NCBI RefSeq assembly: GCF_013282745.1
Contig: NZ_CP054044.1
Span: forward strand, 2,728,001 to 2,792,000
Direction: 5' to 3'
DNA length: 64,000 nt
DNA from: Yersinia bercovieri ATCC 43970
Lineage (GTDB): Bacteria > Pseudomonadota > Gammaproteobacteria > Enterobacterales > Enterobacteriaceae
The notes under the pieces were generated by a model, which saw nothing but the letters and a program-made list of their open reading frames with translations, searched no databases and was not told where the DNA came from. The position numbers and the translations under genes were made by a program. The stretch's first letter is position 1, and each line of letters begins with the position of its first letter. This document shows positions 1-9,012 of this stretch, piece after piece.

Positions 1-653
1 CCTGTGGTTTTCATGCTGGCGACGCGCAGACTATGCGCCAATCAGTGCGCTGGGCCATCGAATATGGCGTAGCTATCGGCGCACATCCCAGCTTCCCTGA
101 TCGCGAGAATTTTGGCCGCACCGCGATGCAGCTCCCAGTTGAAACCGTCTATGCCCAAGTGATTTATCAGTTGGGTGCGCTGGCGGCTATCGTCAAGGCG
201 GAAGGGGGAGTGATGCAGCATGTAAAACCCCACGGCATGTTGTACAACCAGGCCGCCGTTGATCCTGCGCTGGCAGATGCTATTGCTCAGGCAGTGAAAG
301 CGGTCGACTCCTCCTTGCACCTCGTCGGGCTAGCGGGCAGTGAGTTGATCCGCGCCGGTCAGCGGGCCGGTCTCGTCACGCGGCAGGAGGTGTTCGCTGA
401 TCGCCGCTATCAACCCGATGGCACCTTAGTGCCGCGCAGCCAACCCGATGCCCTCATTGAGAGTGACGATTTGGCGCTGTCACAAACCTTAGCCATGGTG
501 CAGCGTCATCAGGTTCAGGCTCGTGATGGCTGTTGGGTCGCGGTGCAGGCCGATACGGTTTGCGTGCACGGTGATGGTGCCCATGCTTTGGCGTTCGCCC
601 GCCGCTTACGGGACAGTTTTCAGCAGGAGAATATTGCGGTCACCGCGCAGTAG
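1..653 (+). CDS. pxpA: 5-oxoprolinase subunit A (LamB/YcsF family), 5' partial
   Basis: The reading frame is open from base 3 and begins with CGFHAGD, a conserved motif that lies some 40 residues inside LamB/YcsF proteins, so the start codon is outside the window. About 216 codons are visible against a usual length near 245. PxpA works with PxpB and PxpC in ATP-dependent opening of 5-oxoproline to glutamate in the cytoplasm (family knowledge). Other family motifs seen are the [10 protein letters not shown] segment and the VCVHGDG segment near the C-terminus. The genes downstream (a membrane protein pair and pcp) fit a pyroglutamate-use operon; pxpB and pxpC would be expected just upstream but cannot be seen. 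Confidence 0.93.
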   Translation, partial: CGFHAGDAQTMRQSVRWAIEYGVAIGAHPSFPDRENFGRTAMQLPVETVYAQVIYQLGALAAIVKAEGGVMQHVKPHGMLYNQAAVDPALADAIAQAVKAVDSSLHLVGLAGSELIRAGQRAGLVTRQEVFADRRYQPDGTLVPRSQPDALIESDDLALSQTLAMVQRHQVQARDGCWVAVQADTVCVHGDGAHALAFARRLRDSFQQENIAVTAQ

Positions 654-756
654 TGAGGCCGTGACGGGGTAATTGTTGGGCAATCACAATCATAACCGCT
701 TGGCCCAGGTGGAATAGATTCACCCATTAAATGCATTTTAAGACAGGAGAGTCACC

Positions 757-1488
757 TTGGAACAAACAGTAAATCTTTGGCCGCTGATTGGTATCGCGGC
801 GATCGTAATTGGCTTTTTACTGCGTATCAACGCGGTGTTAGTGGTGATTACCGCCGGGATCATCACCGGTGTGGCGGCATTGATGCCCCTCGCTACTATT
901 TTGGAAAAGTTGGGGGAGGGCTTTCTCAACACCCGTAACCTACCACTAATCCTGCTATTGCCACTGGCCGTTATCGGCTTGCTTGAGCGCCACGGCTTGA
1001 AAGAGCGTGCGCAGGCGTGGATTGCGCAAATTAAGAGTGCCACCTCTGGCCGTTTACTGATTGTCTACCTGTTTGTGCGCGAAGCCACGGCAGCAATGGG
1101 TCTCACCAGTCTTGGCGGTCATCCACAAATGGTGCGGCCATTGCTGGCACCGATGGCGGAAGGGGCTGCGGAAACCCGTTATGGTGAGCTGCCGGAAAAA
1201 GTGCGCTATCGTTTGCGCGCCATGTCGGCCGCCACGGATAACGTCGGCCTGTTCTTCGGTGAAGATATTTTTGTCGCCTTCGGTGCCATTATCTTCATGC
1301 ACAACTTTATGTTGGAGTCGGGGGGCATTCAAACCGAGCCACTACACATCGCGCTGTGGGGAATTCCGACCGCGATTTGTGCTTTCTTGATCCATGCTTT
1401 CCGTCTGCAACGTTTAGATAAGCAACTCGCTGCTGAATTAACCGCGCTGAACCGCTCTGCCCTGGCAACTAAGGGAGACGCCAAATGA
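757..1488 (+). CDS. DUF969 family membrane protein, putative 5-oxoproline transporter subunit
   Basis: This is a 243-residue hydrophobic protein that starts with TTG at 757, preceded by AGGAGA at 745-750. Several membrane segments are visible, for example around residues 6-45, 58-76, 165-185 and 195-213. It matches the DUF969 family. DUF969 and DUF979 proteins are regularly adjacent and occur beside pcp and oxoprolinase genes, which has led to the suggestion that they form a two-part 5-oxoproline transporter. Here it lies about 100 bp after pxpA and overlaps the DUF979 gene by 4 bases, suggesting coupled translation. The transport role is inferred from context; nothing in the sequence fixes the substrate. 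Confidence 0.85.
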   Translation: MEQTVNLWPLIGIAAIVIGFLLRINAVLVVITAGIITGVAALMPLATILEKLGEGFLNTRNLPLILLLPLAVIGLLERHGLKERAQAWIAQIKSATSGRLLIVYLFVREATAAMGLTSLGGHPQMVRPLLAPMAEGAAETRYGELPEKVRYRLRAMSAATDNVGLFFGEDIFVAFGAIIFMHNFMLESGGIQTEPLHIALWGIPTAICAFLIHAFRLQRLDKQLAAELTALNRSALATKGDAK

Positions 1489-2504
1489 TTGTCCAACAAC
1501 AATATTTGTACTGGCTGGCCGGTGCCGTGTTACTGATTGTCTCGGTGATGTCGTTTCGTGATAAGGCCAACCCGCGCCGCATCACGACGGGTCTATTCTG
1601 GGGGCTGTACGGGCTGATTTTTCTGGTGGGCGATTGGAGCTATCGACTGGCCAATACGCTGGCAGGCGAGGGGCCGGATGAGAAGCGCATCCTGAATATT
1701 ACCGTCGGTGTGGTGGTGGTGATAATGGCGCTGATTGCAGGTTTCGGCGGTGTAAAACTGGGCAGTTATCATCAGCGCACAGCGCAAGAGCGCGAAGTGA
1801 GCGCTAAGCGCTTGGGTAATCGGCTGTTTATTCCCGCCCTGGCTATTCCGGTGGTGACGGTAATTGGCGTGTTACTGTTTAATAATATTCCGGCACTGGA
1901 TCAATGGCTATTTGGTTCGGGTAATCACGCCACCCTGGTCACCCTGTTTTCGATGACTGTTGGTTGTGTCGTTGGCTTGATTATTGCGGTGGTGATGACC
2001 CATGAAACGGCAGCACAGCCGGTACAAGAAGCGCGGCGGCTGCTGGACTCAATCGGTTGGGCATTTATCTTGCCGCAAATTTTGGCAACACTGGGCCTGC
2101 TGTTTACCACCGCCGGTGTCGGTGTGGCCATTGCACACCTGACGCAAGAGTACCTGGCGGTTGATCATCGCTTTGTTGCCGTGGCGGTCTATGCTATTGG
2201 CATGGCAGTATTAACTATGATTATGGGCAATGCTTTTGCTGCTTTCCCAATCGTGACTGCTGGTATTGGTATTCCCATTTTGGTGTTGCAACACGGTGGT
2301 AATCCGGCGGTGATGGCGGCTATCGGGATGTTTTCCGGTTACTGCGGTACATTGATGACACCAATGGCAGCTAACTTTAATATTGTTCCCGCAGCATTAT
2401 TGGAGCTGCCGGACAAAAATGCGGTAATCAAAGCACAAATTCCAACCGGTATTACGCTTTTGATAGTTAACGTATTTTTACTCTATTTTCTGATGTTCCT
2501 CTAG
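1485..2504 (+). CDS. DUF979 family membrane protein, putative 5-oxoproline transporter subunit
   Basis: This is a 339-residue integral membrane protein with roughly nine or ten hydrophobic segments, belonging to the DUF979 family. Its ATG overlaps the end of the DUF969 gene (ATGA at 1485-1488), as expected for two subunits of one membrane complex. The conserved stretch [15 protein letters not shown] near residues 285-299 resembles the re-entrant or binding-site loops of secondary carriers, though this is only a resemblance. The stop is 8 bases before pcp, so both probably lie on one transcript. Likely role: import of 5-oxoproline or of pyroglutamyl compounds, inferred from neighbours. Confidence 0.85.
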   Translation: MIVQQQYLYWLAGAVLLIVSVMSFRDKANPRRITTGLFWGLYGLIFLVGDWSYRLANTLAGEGPDEKRILNITVGVVVVIMALIAGFGGVKLGSYHQRTAQEREVSAKRLGNRLFIPALAIPVVTVIGVLLFNNIPALDQWLFGSGNHATLVTLFSMTVGCVVGLIIAVVMTHETAAQPVQEARRLLDSIGWAFILPQILATLGLLFTTAGVGVAIAHLTQEYLAVDHRFVAVAVYAIGMAVLTMIMGNAFAAFPIVTAGIGIPILVLQHGGNPAVMAAIGMFSGYCGTLMTPMAANFNIVPAALLELPDKNAVIKAQIPTGITLLIVNVFLLYFLMFL

Positions 2505-2512
2505 GAGAGGCG

Positions 2513-3160
2513 ATGAAAAGCGTACTCATTACCGGGTTTGAACCCTTTGGCGGGGAGCGTGTCAATCCGTCGTGGGAAGTGGTTAAGCAGCTGAATGATT
2601 TAATGCTGGGCGGGGTCAGAGTGGTGACCCGTCAGCTACCTTGCGCCTTCGGGGAGGCACTCACTGCGCTGAATGCTGCGATAGATGATATTCAGCCGAT
2701 TTTGGTGTTAGCCATTGGGCAGGCGGGAGGGCGTGCGGATATCACCATCGAACGGGTGGCGATTAACGTCGATGATGCGCGAATTCCCGATAATTTGGGC
2801 CATCAGCCGGTAGATCAACCCATCGTTGAAAATGGCCCCGCAGCTTACTTTACCCGTTTACCGATTAAGGCGATGGTGCAGGGGATGCGTGAGGCGGGTA
2901 TTCCAGCCTCGGTTTCCCAGACGGCGGGAACCTATGTCTGCAACCATGTGATGTATGGCCTATTGCATCGGTTAAACCAGCTTAATAGTGAGGTAAAGGG
3001 TGGATTTATCCATATCCCTTATCTGCCTGAGCAGGCGGTCAATCACCCTGGTGCGCCGAGTATGTCGACTCATTCGGTATTGATTGCGTTGGAGTTAGCC
3101 ATTTCGATCGCGTTGCAAATTGAGCATGATTTGCATATCTCTGGTGGCGCGATTCATTGA
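2513..3160 (+). CDS. pcp: Pyrrolidone-carboxylate peptidase (pyroglutamyl peptidase I)
   Basis: This 215-residue cytosolic cysteine peptidase belongs to family C15 and has the usual length. The catalytic triad is visible as Glu80 (in ITIERVAIN), Cys143 (in [11 protein letters not shown]) and His167 (in GFIHIPYLP). It removes N-terminal pyroglutamate from peptides, releasing 5-oxoproline that PxpABC can convert to glutamate. The start ATG at 2513 has AGGAGAGG just upstream (2503-2510), which overlaps the end of the DUF979 gene. It is the last gene of the module; a hairpin at 3197-3216 follows. Confidence 0.97.
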   Translation: MKSVLITGFEPFGGERVNPSWEVVKQLNDLMLGGVRVVTRQLPCAFGEALTALNAAIDDIQPILVLAIGQAGGRADITIERVAINVDDARIPDNLGHQPVDQPIVENGPAAYFTRLPIKAMVQGMREAGIPASVSQTAGTYVCNHVMYGLLHRLNQLNSEVKGGFIHIPYLPEQAVNHPGAPSMSTHSVLIALELAISIALQIEHDLHISGGAIH

Positions 3161-3190
3161 TGTTGCTTATAACTCCCACTCTCTGGGGAT

Positions 3191-3216
3191 AAAAAAACGC
3201 CACCTAAGGGTGGCGT
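3191..3216. terminator. Hairpin with flanking A run, terminator between pcp and gltA
   Basis: ACGCCACC and GGTGGCGT form an 8-bp stem with a TAAG loop, preceded on the + strand by seven A. Read on the minus strand this is a stem followed by a T tract, a classic rho-independent terminator for gltA; it also lies 30 bases after the pcp stop. The 149-bp repeat lies between gltA and this hairpin, so it would be part of the gltA mRNA. Confidence 0.8.
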
Positions 3217-3224
3217 GAGGTTAT

Positions 3225-3373
3225 TGACAAAGTGCCGGTTGCGGAGAGAACAGCTAGATCGTAAAGACGCCGTCAATCCGTCCCTGGAGGCTCGAGCCGC
3301 GCCATCCCTGGCGCGGACGCTTTACTCTTCTACCCGTCCTCTCCGTTCCAGATCGCGTCATCGGGGTTTGTCA
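3225..3373 (+). repeat. 149-bp palindromic repeat element, copy 1 (YPAL-like)
   Basis: This 149-bp element has the inverted ends TGACAAA and TTTGTCA and internal hairpins, for example GCGCCA and TGGCGC. It is highly similar over its whole length to the reverse complement of 53735-53883, which also measures 149 bp. It carries no reading frame of note. Such palindromic miniature elements are known from yersiniae (YPAL and ERIC families); the assignment to YPAL is from memory and unverified. It lies between the gltA stop and the gltA terminator, so it is transcribed into the gltA 3' UTR. Confidence 0.82.
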
Positions 3374-3397
3374 GACTGAGCAGAACGAGAAATCAGC

Positions 3398-4681
3398 TTA
3401 TTTATTCAGCTGGCTTTTAAAATCACGCTCTGCATAGCCGGTATAAAGCTGACGTGGACGGGCGATTTTGATGCCGTCATCGTGCATTTCATTCCAGTGA
3501 GCAATCCAGCCGATGGTTCGGGCGATAGCGAACATCACCGTAAACATTGAAGATGGAATGCCCATGGCTTTCAGGATGATACCTGAATAGAAGTCCACGT
3601 TCGGATAGAGTTTCTTCTCAATGAAGTACGGGTCGTTCAGCGCGATACGTTCCAGCTCCATCGCGACTTCCAGCAGGTTGTCGTTCAGATTCAGCTCTTT
3701 CAGCACTTCATGACAGGTTTCACGCATCACGGTGGCGCGCGGGTCGTGGTTTTTATACACCCGGTGACCGAAGCCCATCAGGCGGAAAGAGTCATTTTTA
3801 TCTTTCGCACGGCGGATAAATTCAGGAATGTGCTCTACGGTTTTAATCTCTTCCAGCATCTTCAGGCAAGCTTCGTTCGCGCCACCGTGAGCTGGCCCCC
3901 ACAGGGAGGCGATACCTGCGGCGATGCAGGCAAATGGGTTTGCGCCAGAAGAGCCGGCGGTACGTACAGTAGAGGTAGAGGCGTTTTGTTCATGGTCGGC
4001 ATGCAGGATGAAAATACGATCCATAGCGCGCTCGAGCACTGGGTTAACTTCATATTTCTCACATGGCGTGGAGAACATCATGTGCAGGAAGTTGCCCGCG
4101 TAAGAGAGGTCATTGCGCGGATAAACAAATGGCTGACCAAGTGAGTATTTGTAGCACATCGCGGCGACGGTCGGCATTTTGGACAACAGACGGAAGGCGG
4201 TGATTTCACGGTGGCGTTCGTTATTTACATCCAGCGCATCATGGTAGAAGGCTGCCAGTGCGCCGGTGACCCCGCACAATACGGCCATTGGGTGTGAGTC
4301 GCGGCGGAAACCGTGGAACAGACGGGTAATCTGCTCATGGATCATGGTATGGCGGGTCACCGTGGTTCTGAACGTTTCATACTCTTCTGCGGTTGGCGTT
4401 TCGCCATACAGCAGAATGTAGCAAACTTCTAAATAGGTCGAATCTTTTGCCAATTGGGCAATCGGGAAGCCACGGTGCAGCAGAATACCTTCATCACCAT
4501 CAATGTAAGTGATTTTTGATTCGCAGGATGCGGTAGAGGTAAAACCGGGATCAAAGGTGAAATAACCTTTAGAACCCAAGGTGCGGACGTCAATAACGTC
4601 AGTGCCGAGGGTTGGGGATAGCACGCCCAGTTCGATCGCAGCTTCGCCTTCCAGATTCAGCGTCGCCTTTTTGTTAGCCAT
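3398..4681 (-). CDS. gltA: Citrate synthase, type II
   Basis: This 427-residue protein has exactly the length of the E. coli enzyme. It condenses oxaloacetate and acetyl-CoA to citrate as the first TCA-cycle step in the cytosol. The type-II citrate synthase motifs are present: [11 protein letters not shown] and [13 protein letters not shown] carry the two active-site histidines, and the conserved aspartate lies in NVDFYSGI. The ATG is preceded on the minus strand by an AAGGAG sequence. It is transcribed away from sdhCDAB across a 760-bp regulatory region. The hexameric, NADH-inhibited form is expected for enterobacteria. Confidence 0.98.
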   Translation of the reverse strand: MANKKATLNLEGEAAIELGVLSPTLGTDVIDVRTLGSKGYFTFDPGFTSTASCESKITYIDGDEGILLHRGFPIAQLAKDSTYLEVCYILLYGETPTAEEYETFRTTVTRHTMIHEQITRLFHGFRRDSHPMAVLCGVTGALAAFYHDALDVNNERHREITAFRLLSKMPTVAAMCYKYSLGQPFVYPRNDLSYAGNFLHMMFSTPCEKYEVNPVLERAMDRIFILHADHEQNASTSTVRTAGSSGANPFACIAAGIASLWGPAHGGANEACLKMLEEIKTVEHIPEFIRRAKDKNDSFRLMGFGHRVYKNHDPRATVMRETCHEVLKELNLNDNLLEVAMELERIALNDPYFIEKKLYPNVDFYSGIILKAMGIPSSMFTVMFAIARTIGWIAHWNEMHDDGIKIARPRQLYTGYAERDFKSQLNK

Positions 4682-5189
4682 TTACAGTCTCCTTAGCGCT
4701 TATTTTAAAACCTCTAACAACTAAAATAGCTTACATGTCTGTAAGGCAGCACTGCTCTGTTTTTTCATCGCTTATCCTTCTGACTCGCTGTTGCAGCGTG
4801 AGTAGCCGGCCTCTCTCTCCCGAATAACTTACCGGTGTAAGGGCCTCGCTATTCGTTTGCTTGCTGTCTCGCTGCTACGTCAAGTTCTTTAGGTCAAGAA
4901 CGTGATTTAGGGTACAGAGTATCTTGCCAATGCAGCCCGTGATCCGAGGTACTGGATCGACAGGTGGAGTTACAAAGTTGTTAATGATTTGTCAGGTTCT
5001 TATCTTTTATAATTCATTGCCTACGATTTCTATGGGGATATTCACTCATTACACTGTTACATAACTAGCGCTTATGGGGAAGTGTATACGCAGACCTTTG
5101 GTGAATGATATGGCATATTTCTACTTTAGTTGTAATTTAAATGTTTATTCTTTGTCAAATCAGATAATTAATTTTATGTAAATTATGTA
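4682..5189. promoter_or_regulatory. gltA upstream/leader part of the gltA-sdhC intergenic region
   Basis: About 500 bases upstream of gltA hold no credible gene. The half near gltA is moderately GC-rich and would be the leader on the minus strand; the half toward sdhC is AT-rich. By analogy with E. coli, CRP and ArcA act in this region. I could not fix a single gltA promoter by eye. Confidence 0.5.
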
Positions 5190-5211
5190 AATCGTGATCG
5201 TAATCACTGTT
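5190..5211. promoter_or_regulatory. CRP-like site upstream of sdhC
   Basis: GTGA-N6-TCAC at 5194-5207 matches the core of the CRP consensus (TGTGA-N6-TCACA). It is centred about 80 bp upstream of the start point predicted from the promoter at 5246-5274. CRP activation of sdh is known in E. coli, so the position makes sense. Confidence 0.6.
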
Positions 5212-5245
5212 CAGGGGAAATGTTCCCAATCAGATTGTGTGGGAA

Positions 5246-5274
5246 TTGTAATAAGAATGTGAACCCCCTATACT
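5246..5274 (+). promoter_or_regulatory. Predicted sigma70 promoter of sdhCDAB-sucABCD
   Basis: TTGTAA at 5246-5251 and TATACT at 5269-5274 are separated by 17 bp, close to the sigma70 consensus with ideal spacing. A start near 5281 would leave a leader of about 160 nt before sdhC. Confidence 0.6.
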
Positions 5275-5442
5275 GCCGCCAGGTCTCCGGATTACCCTGA
5301 AGTTGGAGCACCCAGCGTTATAAAGAGCACGCCTTTTAAGCATTCAGGATGTTATGGTTAAAGGTGCGATGTGAAGGGTTTAAACCCTTAACGCTGTCTG
5401 ATCCCCACCCAGGCCCGGAGGATGGAAATTAATAAGAGCTGT

Positions 5443-5832
5443 GTGGGCAAAAACGTGAAAAAACAAAGACCTGTCAATTTGGATCTGCAAACGATCCGAT
5501 TTCCTGTTACTGCGATAGCGTCCATTTTACACCGCGTCTCTGGCGTAATGACTTTCGTTGCCGTTGGTATCCTCCTCTGGCTGTTAGGTTTGTCTGTCTC
5601 CTCGCAAGATGGATTCATGCAGGCTGCGGCGATCATGAATAGCTTTATTGTTAAATTCATCTTCTGGGGAATACTCACTGCGCTGGCCTATCACGTTTGC
5701 GGTGGCATTCGTCACTTGCTAATGGATTTCGGCTATATCGAAGAGAGCTTGGCTGCGGGGACCCGCTCCGCCCAAGTCACAATGGTGTTAACCCTGGTGC
5801 TGTCAGTTTTAGCTGGAGTCCTTGTATGGTAA
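5443..5832 (+). CDS. sdhC: Succinate dehydrogenase cytochrome b556 subunit
   Basis: SdhC is one of the two membrane anchors of complex II and helps bind heme b and ubiquinone. The protein from GTG 5443 has 129 residues, the same as E. coli SdhC, and aligns from the first residue ([14 protein letters not shown]). Three membrane helices are evident (about residues 24-50, 62-84, 105-128). The heme-ligand histidine lies in YHVCGGIRH. An in-frame ATG at 5422 would give 136 residues, but GGAGG directly abuts that ATG, leaving no spacing, while AAGAG at 5434-5438 is placed well for GTG 5443. The start choice is moderately sure. It overlaps sdhD by 7 bases. Confidence 0.92.
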   Translation: MGKNVKKQRPVNLDLQTIRFPVTAIASILHRVSGVMTFVAVGILLWLLGLSVSSQDGFMQAAAIMNSFIVKFIFWGILTALAYHVCGGIRHLLMDFGYIEESLAAGTRSAQVTMVLTLVLSVLAGVLVW

Positions 5833-6173
5833 GCAATGCTTCTGCGTTAGGGCGTAATGGAGTACACGACTGGCTGTTACTGCGTGCTTCTGCAATCGTC
5901 ATCACTCTATATATTCTTTATATTCTGGGCTTCGTGATTATCGTCCCAGATATCACCTATGAAATCTGGCGTGGCTTCTTCGCTTCGCACATCACAAAAG
6001 TATTTACCCTGCTGACTTTACTGTCGATTCTGGTTCACGCCTGGATTGGTCTGTGGCAGGTATTAACGGACTATATAAAGCCGCTAGCGATACGACTGGT
6101 GTTACAGCTTGCTGTCGTGATTACGCTGCTGGTTTATCTCTTGTATGGAACAATTGTGGTGTGGGGTGCTTAA
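5826..6173 (+). CDS. sdhD: Succinate dehydrogenase membrane anchor subunit
   Basis: The protein has 115 residues, as in E. coli, and starts [12 protein letters not shown], a strongly conserved N-terminus. Three transmembrane helices follow (about residues 16-38, 55-80, 90-113). With SdhC it anchors SdhAB to the inner membrane and forms the quinone site; the conserved histidine and tyrosine region [13 protein letters not shown] is present. The ATG lies inside the end of sdhC and the stop abuts the sdhA ATG directly, so translation is probably coupled along the operon. A longer open frame starting at 5697 is only a read-through of sdhC in another frame. Confidence 0.96.
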   Translation: MVSNASALGRNGVHDWLLLRASAIVITLYILYILGFVIIVPDITYEIWRGFFASHITKVFTLLTLLSILVHAWIGLWQVLTDYIKPLAIRLVLQLAVVITLLVYLLYGTIVVWGA

Positions 6174-7940
6174 ATGAAACTGCCGGTCAGAGAGTTTGAT
6201 GCTGTTGTTGTCGGTGCGGGTGGTGCTGGTATGCGCGCCGCGCTGCAAATTTCACAAATGGGGCTATCTTGCGCCCTGATATCAAAAGTTTTCCCAACCC
6301 GTTCCCATACGGTGTCAGCACAGGGCGGTATTACCGTCGCGCTGGGTAATACCCACGAAGATAACTGGGAATGGCATATGTATGACACGGTAAAAGGCTC
6401 CGATTATATCGGTGACCAGGATGCCATTGAATATATGTGCAAAACCGGCCCAGAAGCGGTGCTGGAACTGGAACATATGGGGTTACCTTTCTCCCGTTTG
6501 GATGATGGCAGCATTTATCAGCGGCCATTTGGTGGGCAGTCGTTAAACTTCGGCGGTGGGCAAGCTGCGCGTACCGCGGCAGCAGCTGACCGCACGGGAC
6601 ATGCGCTGTTGCACACCCTTTATCAGCAGAACCTGAAAAACCACACCACCATTTTTTCCGAGTGGTATGCGTTGGATTTGGTGAAGAATCAGGATGGTGC
6701 TTTTGTTGGCTGTACTGCCATCTGTATCGAAACCGGTGAAGTGGTCTATTTCAAAGCGCGGGCGACAATCCTGGCGACCGGCGGTGCCGGGCGTATTTAT
6801 CAATCCACCACCAATGCGCACATTAATACCGGTGACGGTGTCGGCATGGCTCTGCGTGCCGGAGTCCCGGTGCAGGATATGGAAATGTGGCAATTCCACC
6901 CGACGGGTATCGCCGGCGCGGGGGTATTGGTGACGGAAGGTTGCCGTGGTGAAGGCGGGTATCTGCTGAATAAACACGGTGAGCGCTTTATGGAACGTTA
7001 TGCCCCGAACGCTAAGGATTTGGCGGGTCGTGACGTAGTGGCACGTTCCATTATGATCGAAATCCGTGAAGGCCGTGGCTGTGAGGGGCCGTGGGGGCCA
7101 CACGCCAAACTGAAACTGGATCATTTGGGTAAAGATGTGTTGGAGTCCCGCCTGCCGGGTATTCTTGAGTTATCACGTACCTTTGCTCACGTTGACCCAA
7201 TCAAAGAACCTATCCCAGTGATCCCAACCTGCCATTATATGATGGGGGGGATTCCAACTAAAGTGACCGGTCAAGCTATCACCGTAAATGAAAAGGGCGA
7301 AGACGTTGTCATCCCTGGTCTATTTGCAGTGGGTGAAATTGCCTGTGTTTCTGTCCACGGCGCAAACCGTCTGGGTGGCAACTCACTACTGGACCTGGTG
7401 GTCTTTGGTCGCGCAGCCGGTATGCATCTGCAAGAGTCATTGATGGAGCAGGGTACTAGCCGCGATGCCAGCGACTCAGATATTGAAGCTTCGCTGGACC
7501 GCATGAATCGCTGGAATAACACCCGTTCAGGTGAAGATCCGGTTGAGATCCGCAAAGCATTACAGGCCTGTATGCAGAATAACTTCTCGGTCTTCCGTGA
7601 AGGTGATGCTATGGCAAACGGCTTGGAAGAACTGAAAACTATCCGCGAACGTCTGCAAAATGCCCGTCTGGATGACACATCTAGTGAGTTCAATACCCAG
7701 CGTATTGAATGCCTAGAGTTGGACAACTTGATGGAAACTGCGTTTTCCACCGCCGTATCAGCAAACTTCCGTACCGAAAGCCGTGGCGCGCATAGCCGCT
7801 TCGACTTCCCGGAACGTGATGATGCGAACTGGCTGTGTCACTCGCTCTATTTGCCAGATACCGAAAGCATGACCCGCCGTGAGGTAAACATGCAACCTAA
7901 GTTACGCGCGGCCTTCCCGCCGAAAGTGCGTTCTTATTAA
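6174..7940 (+). CDS. sdhA: Succinate dehydrogenase flavoprotein subunit
   Basis: This 588-residue FAD-binding subunit of complex II oxidises succinate to fumarate at the cytoplasmic face. The N-terminal Rossmann motif [13 protein letters not shown] is at about residues 11-23, and the covalent FAD histidine lies in SHTVSAQGG near residue 45. Substrate-binding motifs seen are QFHPTG near 242, the catalytic-arginine region RDVVARSI near 286 and HYMMGGIPT near 354. It has the same length as E. coli SdhA. The ATG follows the sdhD stop without a gap. Confidence 0.98.
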   Translation: MKLPVREFDAVVVGAGGAGMRAALQISQMGLSCALISKVFPTRSHTVSAQGGITVALGNTHEDNWEWHMYDTVKGSDYIGDQDAIEYMCKTGPEAVLELEHMGLPFSRLDDGSIYQRPFGGQSLNFGGGQAARTAAAADRTGHALLHTLYQQNLKNHTTIFSEWYALDLVKNQDGAFVGCTAICIETGEVVYFKARATILATGGAGRIYQSTTNAHINTGDGVGMALRAGVPVQDMEMWQFHPTGIAGAGVLVTEGCRGEGGYLLNKHGERFMERYAPNAKDLAGRDVVARSIMIEIREGRGCEGPWGPHAKLKLDHLGKDVLESRLPGILELSRTFAHVDPIKEPIPVIPTCHYMMGGIPTKVTGQAITVNEKGEDVVIPGLFAVGEIACVSVHGANRLGGNSLLDLVVFGRAAGMHLQESLMEQGTSRDASDSDIEASLDRMNRWNNTRSGEDPVEIRKALQACMQNNFSVFREGDAMANGLEELKTIRERLQNARLDDTSSEFNTQRIECLELDNLMETAFSTAVSANFRTESRGAHSRFDFPERDDANWLCHSLYLPDTESMTRREVNMQPKLRAAFPPKVRSY

Positions 7941-7994
7941 GACATGTGTTGTGCTGATAGGGTTAAACCCTAACCCGTTGCGGAGGATTAGATC

Positions 7995-8711
7995 ATGAAG
8001 CTTGAGTTTTCAATTTATCGCTACAACCCGGACGTCGATGATGCGCCGCACATGCAAGAGTATACGCTGGAAGCGGAAGAGGGCCGGGACATGATGTTGC
8101 TGGATGCGCTAATCCAGCTGAAAGAAAAAGATCCGACGCTATCGTTCCGCCGCTCATGCCGTGAGGGGGTTTGCGGTTCCGATGGCCTGAATATGAATGG
8201 CAAAAATGGCCTGGCCTGCATCACGCCAATTTCAGCTTTGCAGAAGGGTAATAAGAAGATTGTGATTCGCCCATTGCCGGGGCTACCGGTGGTGCGGGAT
8301 TTAGTGGTCGATATGGGGCAGTTTTATACTCAGTACGAGAAAATCAAACCTTACCTATTAAATGACGGCAAAAATCCGCCAGCACGTGAGCATTTACAGT
8401 CGCCGGAACAGCGCGAGAAGCTGGATGGTCTGTATGAGTGCATCATGTGTGCTTGCTGCTCAACCTCTTGCCCGTCATTCTGGTGGAATCCGGATAAGTT
8501 TGTCGGCCCAGCGGGGTTATTGGCTGCCTATCGCTTCCTGATAGATAGCCGTGATACTGAAACAACAGCACGTTTGGATGATCTGGACGACGCTTTTAGT
8601 GTTTTCCGCTGCCATAGCATCATGAATTGTGTCAGTGTTTGTCCTAAGGGCCTTAACCCGACCCAGGCGATTGGCCACATTAAATCTATGCTGCTACAGC
8701 GTAGCGCATGA
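7995..8711 (+). CDS. sdhB: Succinate dehydrogenase iron-sulfur subunit
   Basis: This 238-residue protein passes electrons from FAD to the quinone. The plant-type [2Fe-2S] cysteines are in SCREGVCGSDGL with a later cysteine in NGLAC. The [4Fe-4S] and [3Fe-4S] clusters are bound by CIMCACCSTSCP and by CHSIMNC plus VCPKGLNP. The start has a GGAGG-type site at 7982-7986. The last seven codons (CTG CTA CAG CGT AGC GCA TGA) are themselves the first unit of a short degenerate tandem repeat that continues past the stop to about 8786. Confidence 0.98.
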   Translation: MKLEFSIYRYNPDVDDAPHMQEYTLEAEEGRDMMLLDALIQLKEKDPTLSFRRSCREGVCGSDGLNMNGKNGLACITPISALQKGNKKIVIRPLPGLPVVRDLVVDMGQFYTQYEKIKPYLLNDGKNPPAREHLQSPEQREKLDGLYECIMCACCSTSCPSFWWNPDKFVGPAGLLAAYRFLIDSRDTETTARLDDLDDAFSVFRCHSIMNCVSVCPKGLNPTQAIGHIKSMLLQRSA

Positions 8712-8786
8712 TAACCAAAGTGTTGCGCAGCGTAGCGAATGGCTGCTACAGCATAGCGAATGACTGTTGCAACATAGTGCGTGATG
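8691..8786 (+). repeat. Degenerate tandem repeat spanning the sdhB stop
   Basis: Four imperfect units of about 21-23 bases follow one another: 8691-8711, 8721-8742, 8743-8763 and 8764-8786. The shared core is CTGCTACAGCxTAGCGAATGA. The first unit is the end of sdhB with its stop codon; the others are non-coding. It looks like local duplication of the sdhB 3' end followed by decay. Confidence 0.6.
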
Positions 8787-8798
8787 TGAGTTTATTAA

Positions 8799-8875
8799 CC
8801 TGGGGAGTGTTTTCCCCAGGTAGCTTCAAGGTAGGGAATCTCTAAAAGCCGGCGCGCTGTCCGTTTTTAGAGGTT
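8799..8875 (+). other. Two hairpins in the sdhB-sucA intergenic region
   Basis: CCTGGGGA at 8799-8806 pairs with TCCCCAGG at 8813-8820 around a 6-base loop, without a T tract. A second imperfect stem runs from CTCTAAAA near 8840 to TTTTTAGAGG near 8875. The 300-bp gap between sdhB and sucA holds no gene; in E. coli this junction also carries repeated hairpin sequence. The hairpins may protect or punctuate the sdh-suc mRNA. Confidence 0.55.
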
Positions 8876-9012
8876 CCTTGAACGGGACCGTTAAGGTCCA
8901 TAACAGAACGTGCATTGAGCATGTCGAGTGAACCGTTTTTACGGCAAACCGTTGATATTACGGTGTATATGTTAACCACGGCGAAAACTGAAGCTTCAAA
9001 GCTTAAGGGATC

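Noticed and set aside
6543..7124. 193-codon minus-strand frame opposite sdhA
   Set aside because: It is a shadow of sdhA with no ribosome-binding site or family motif.
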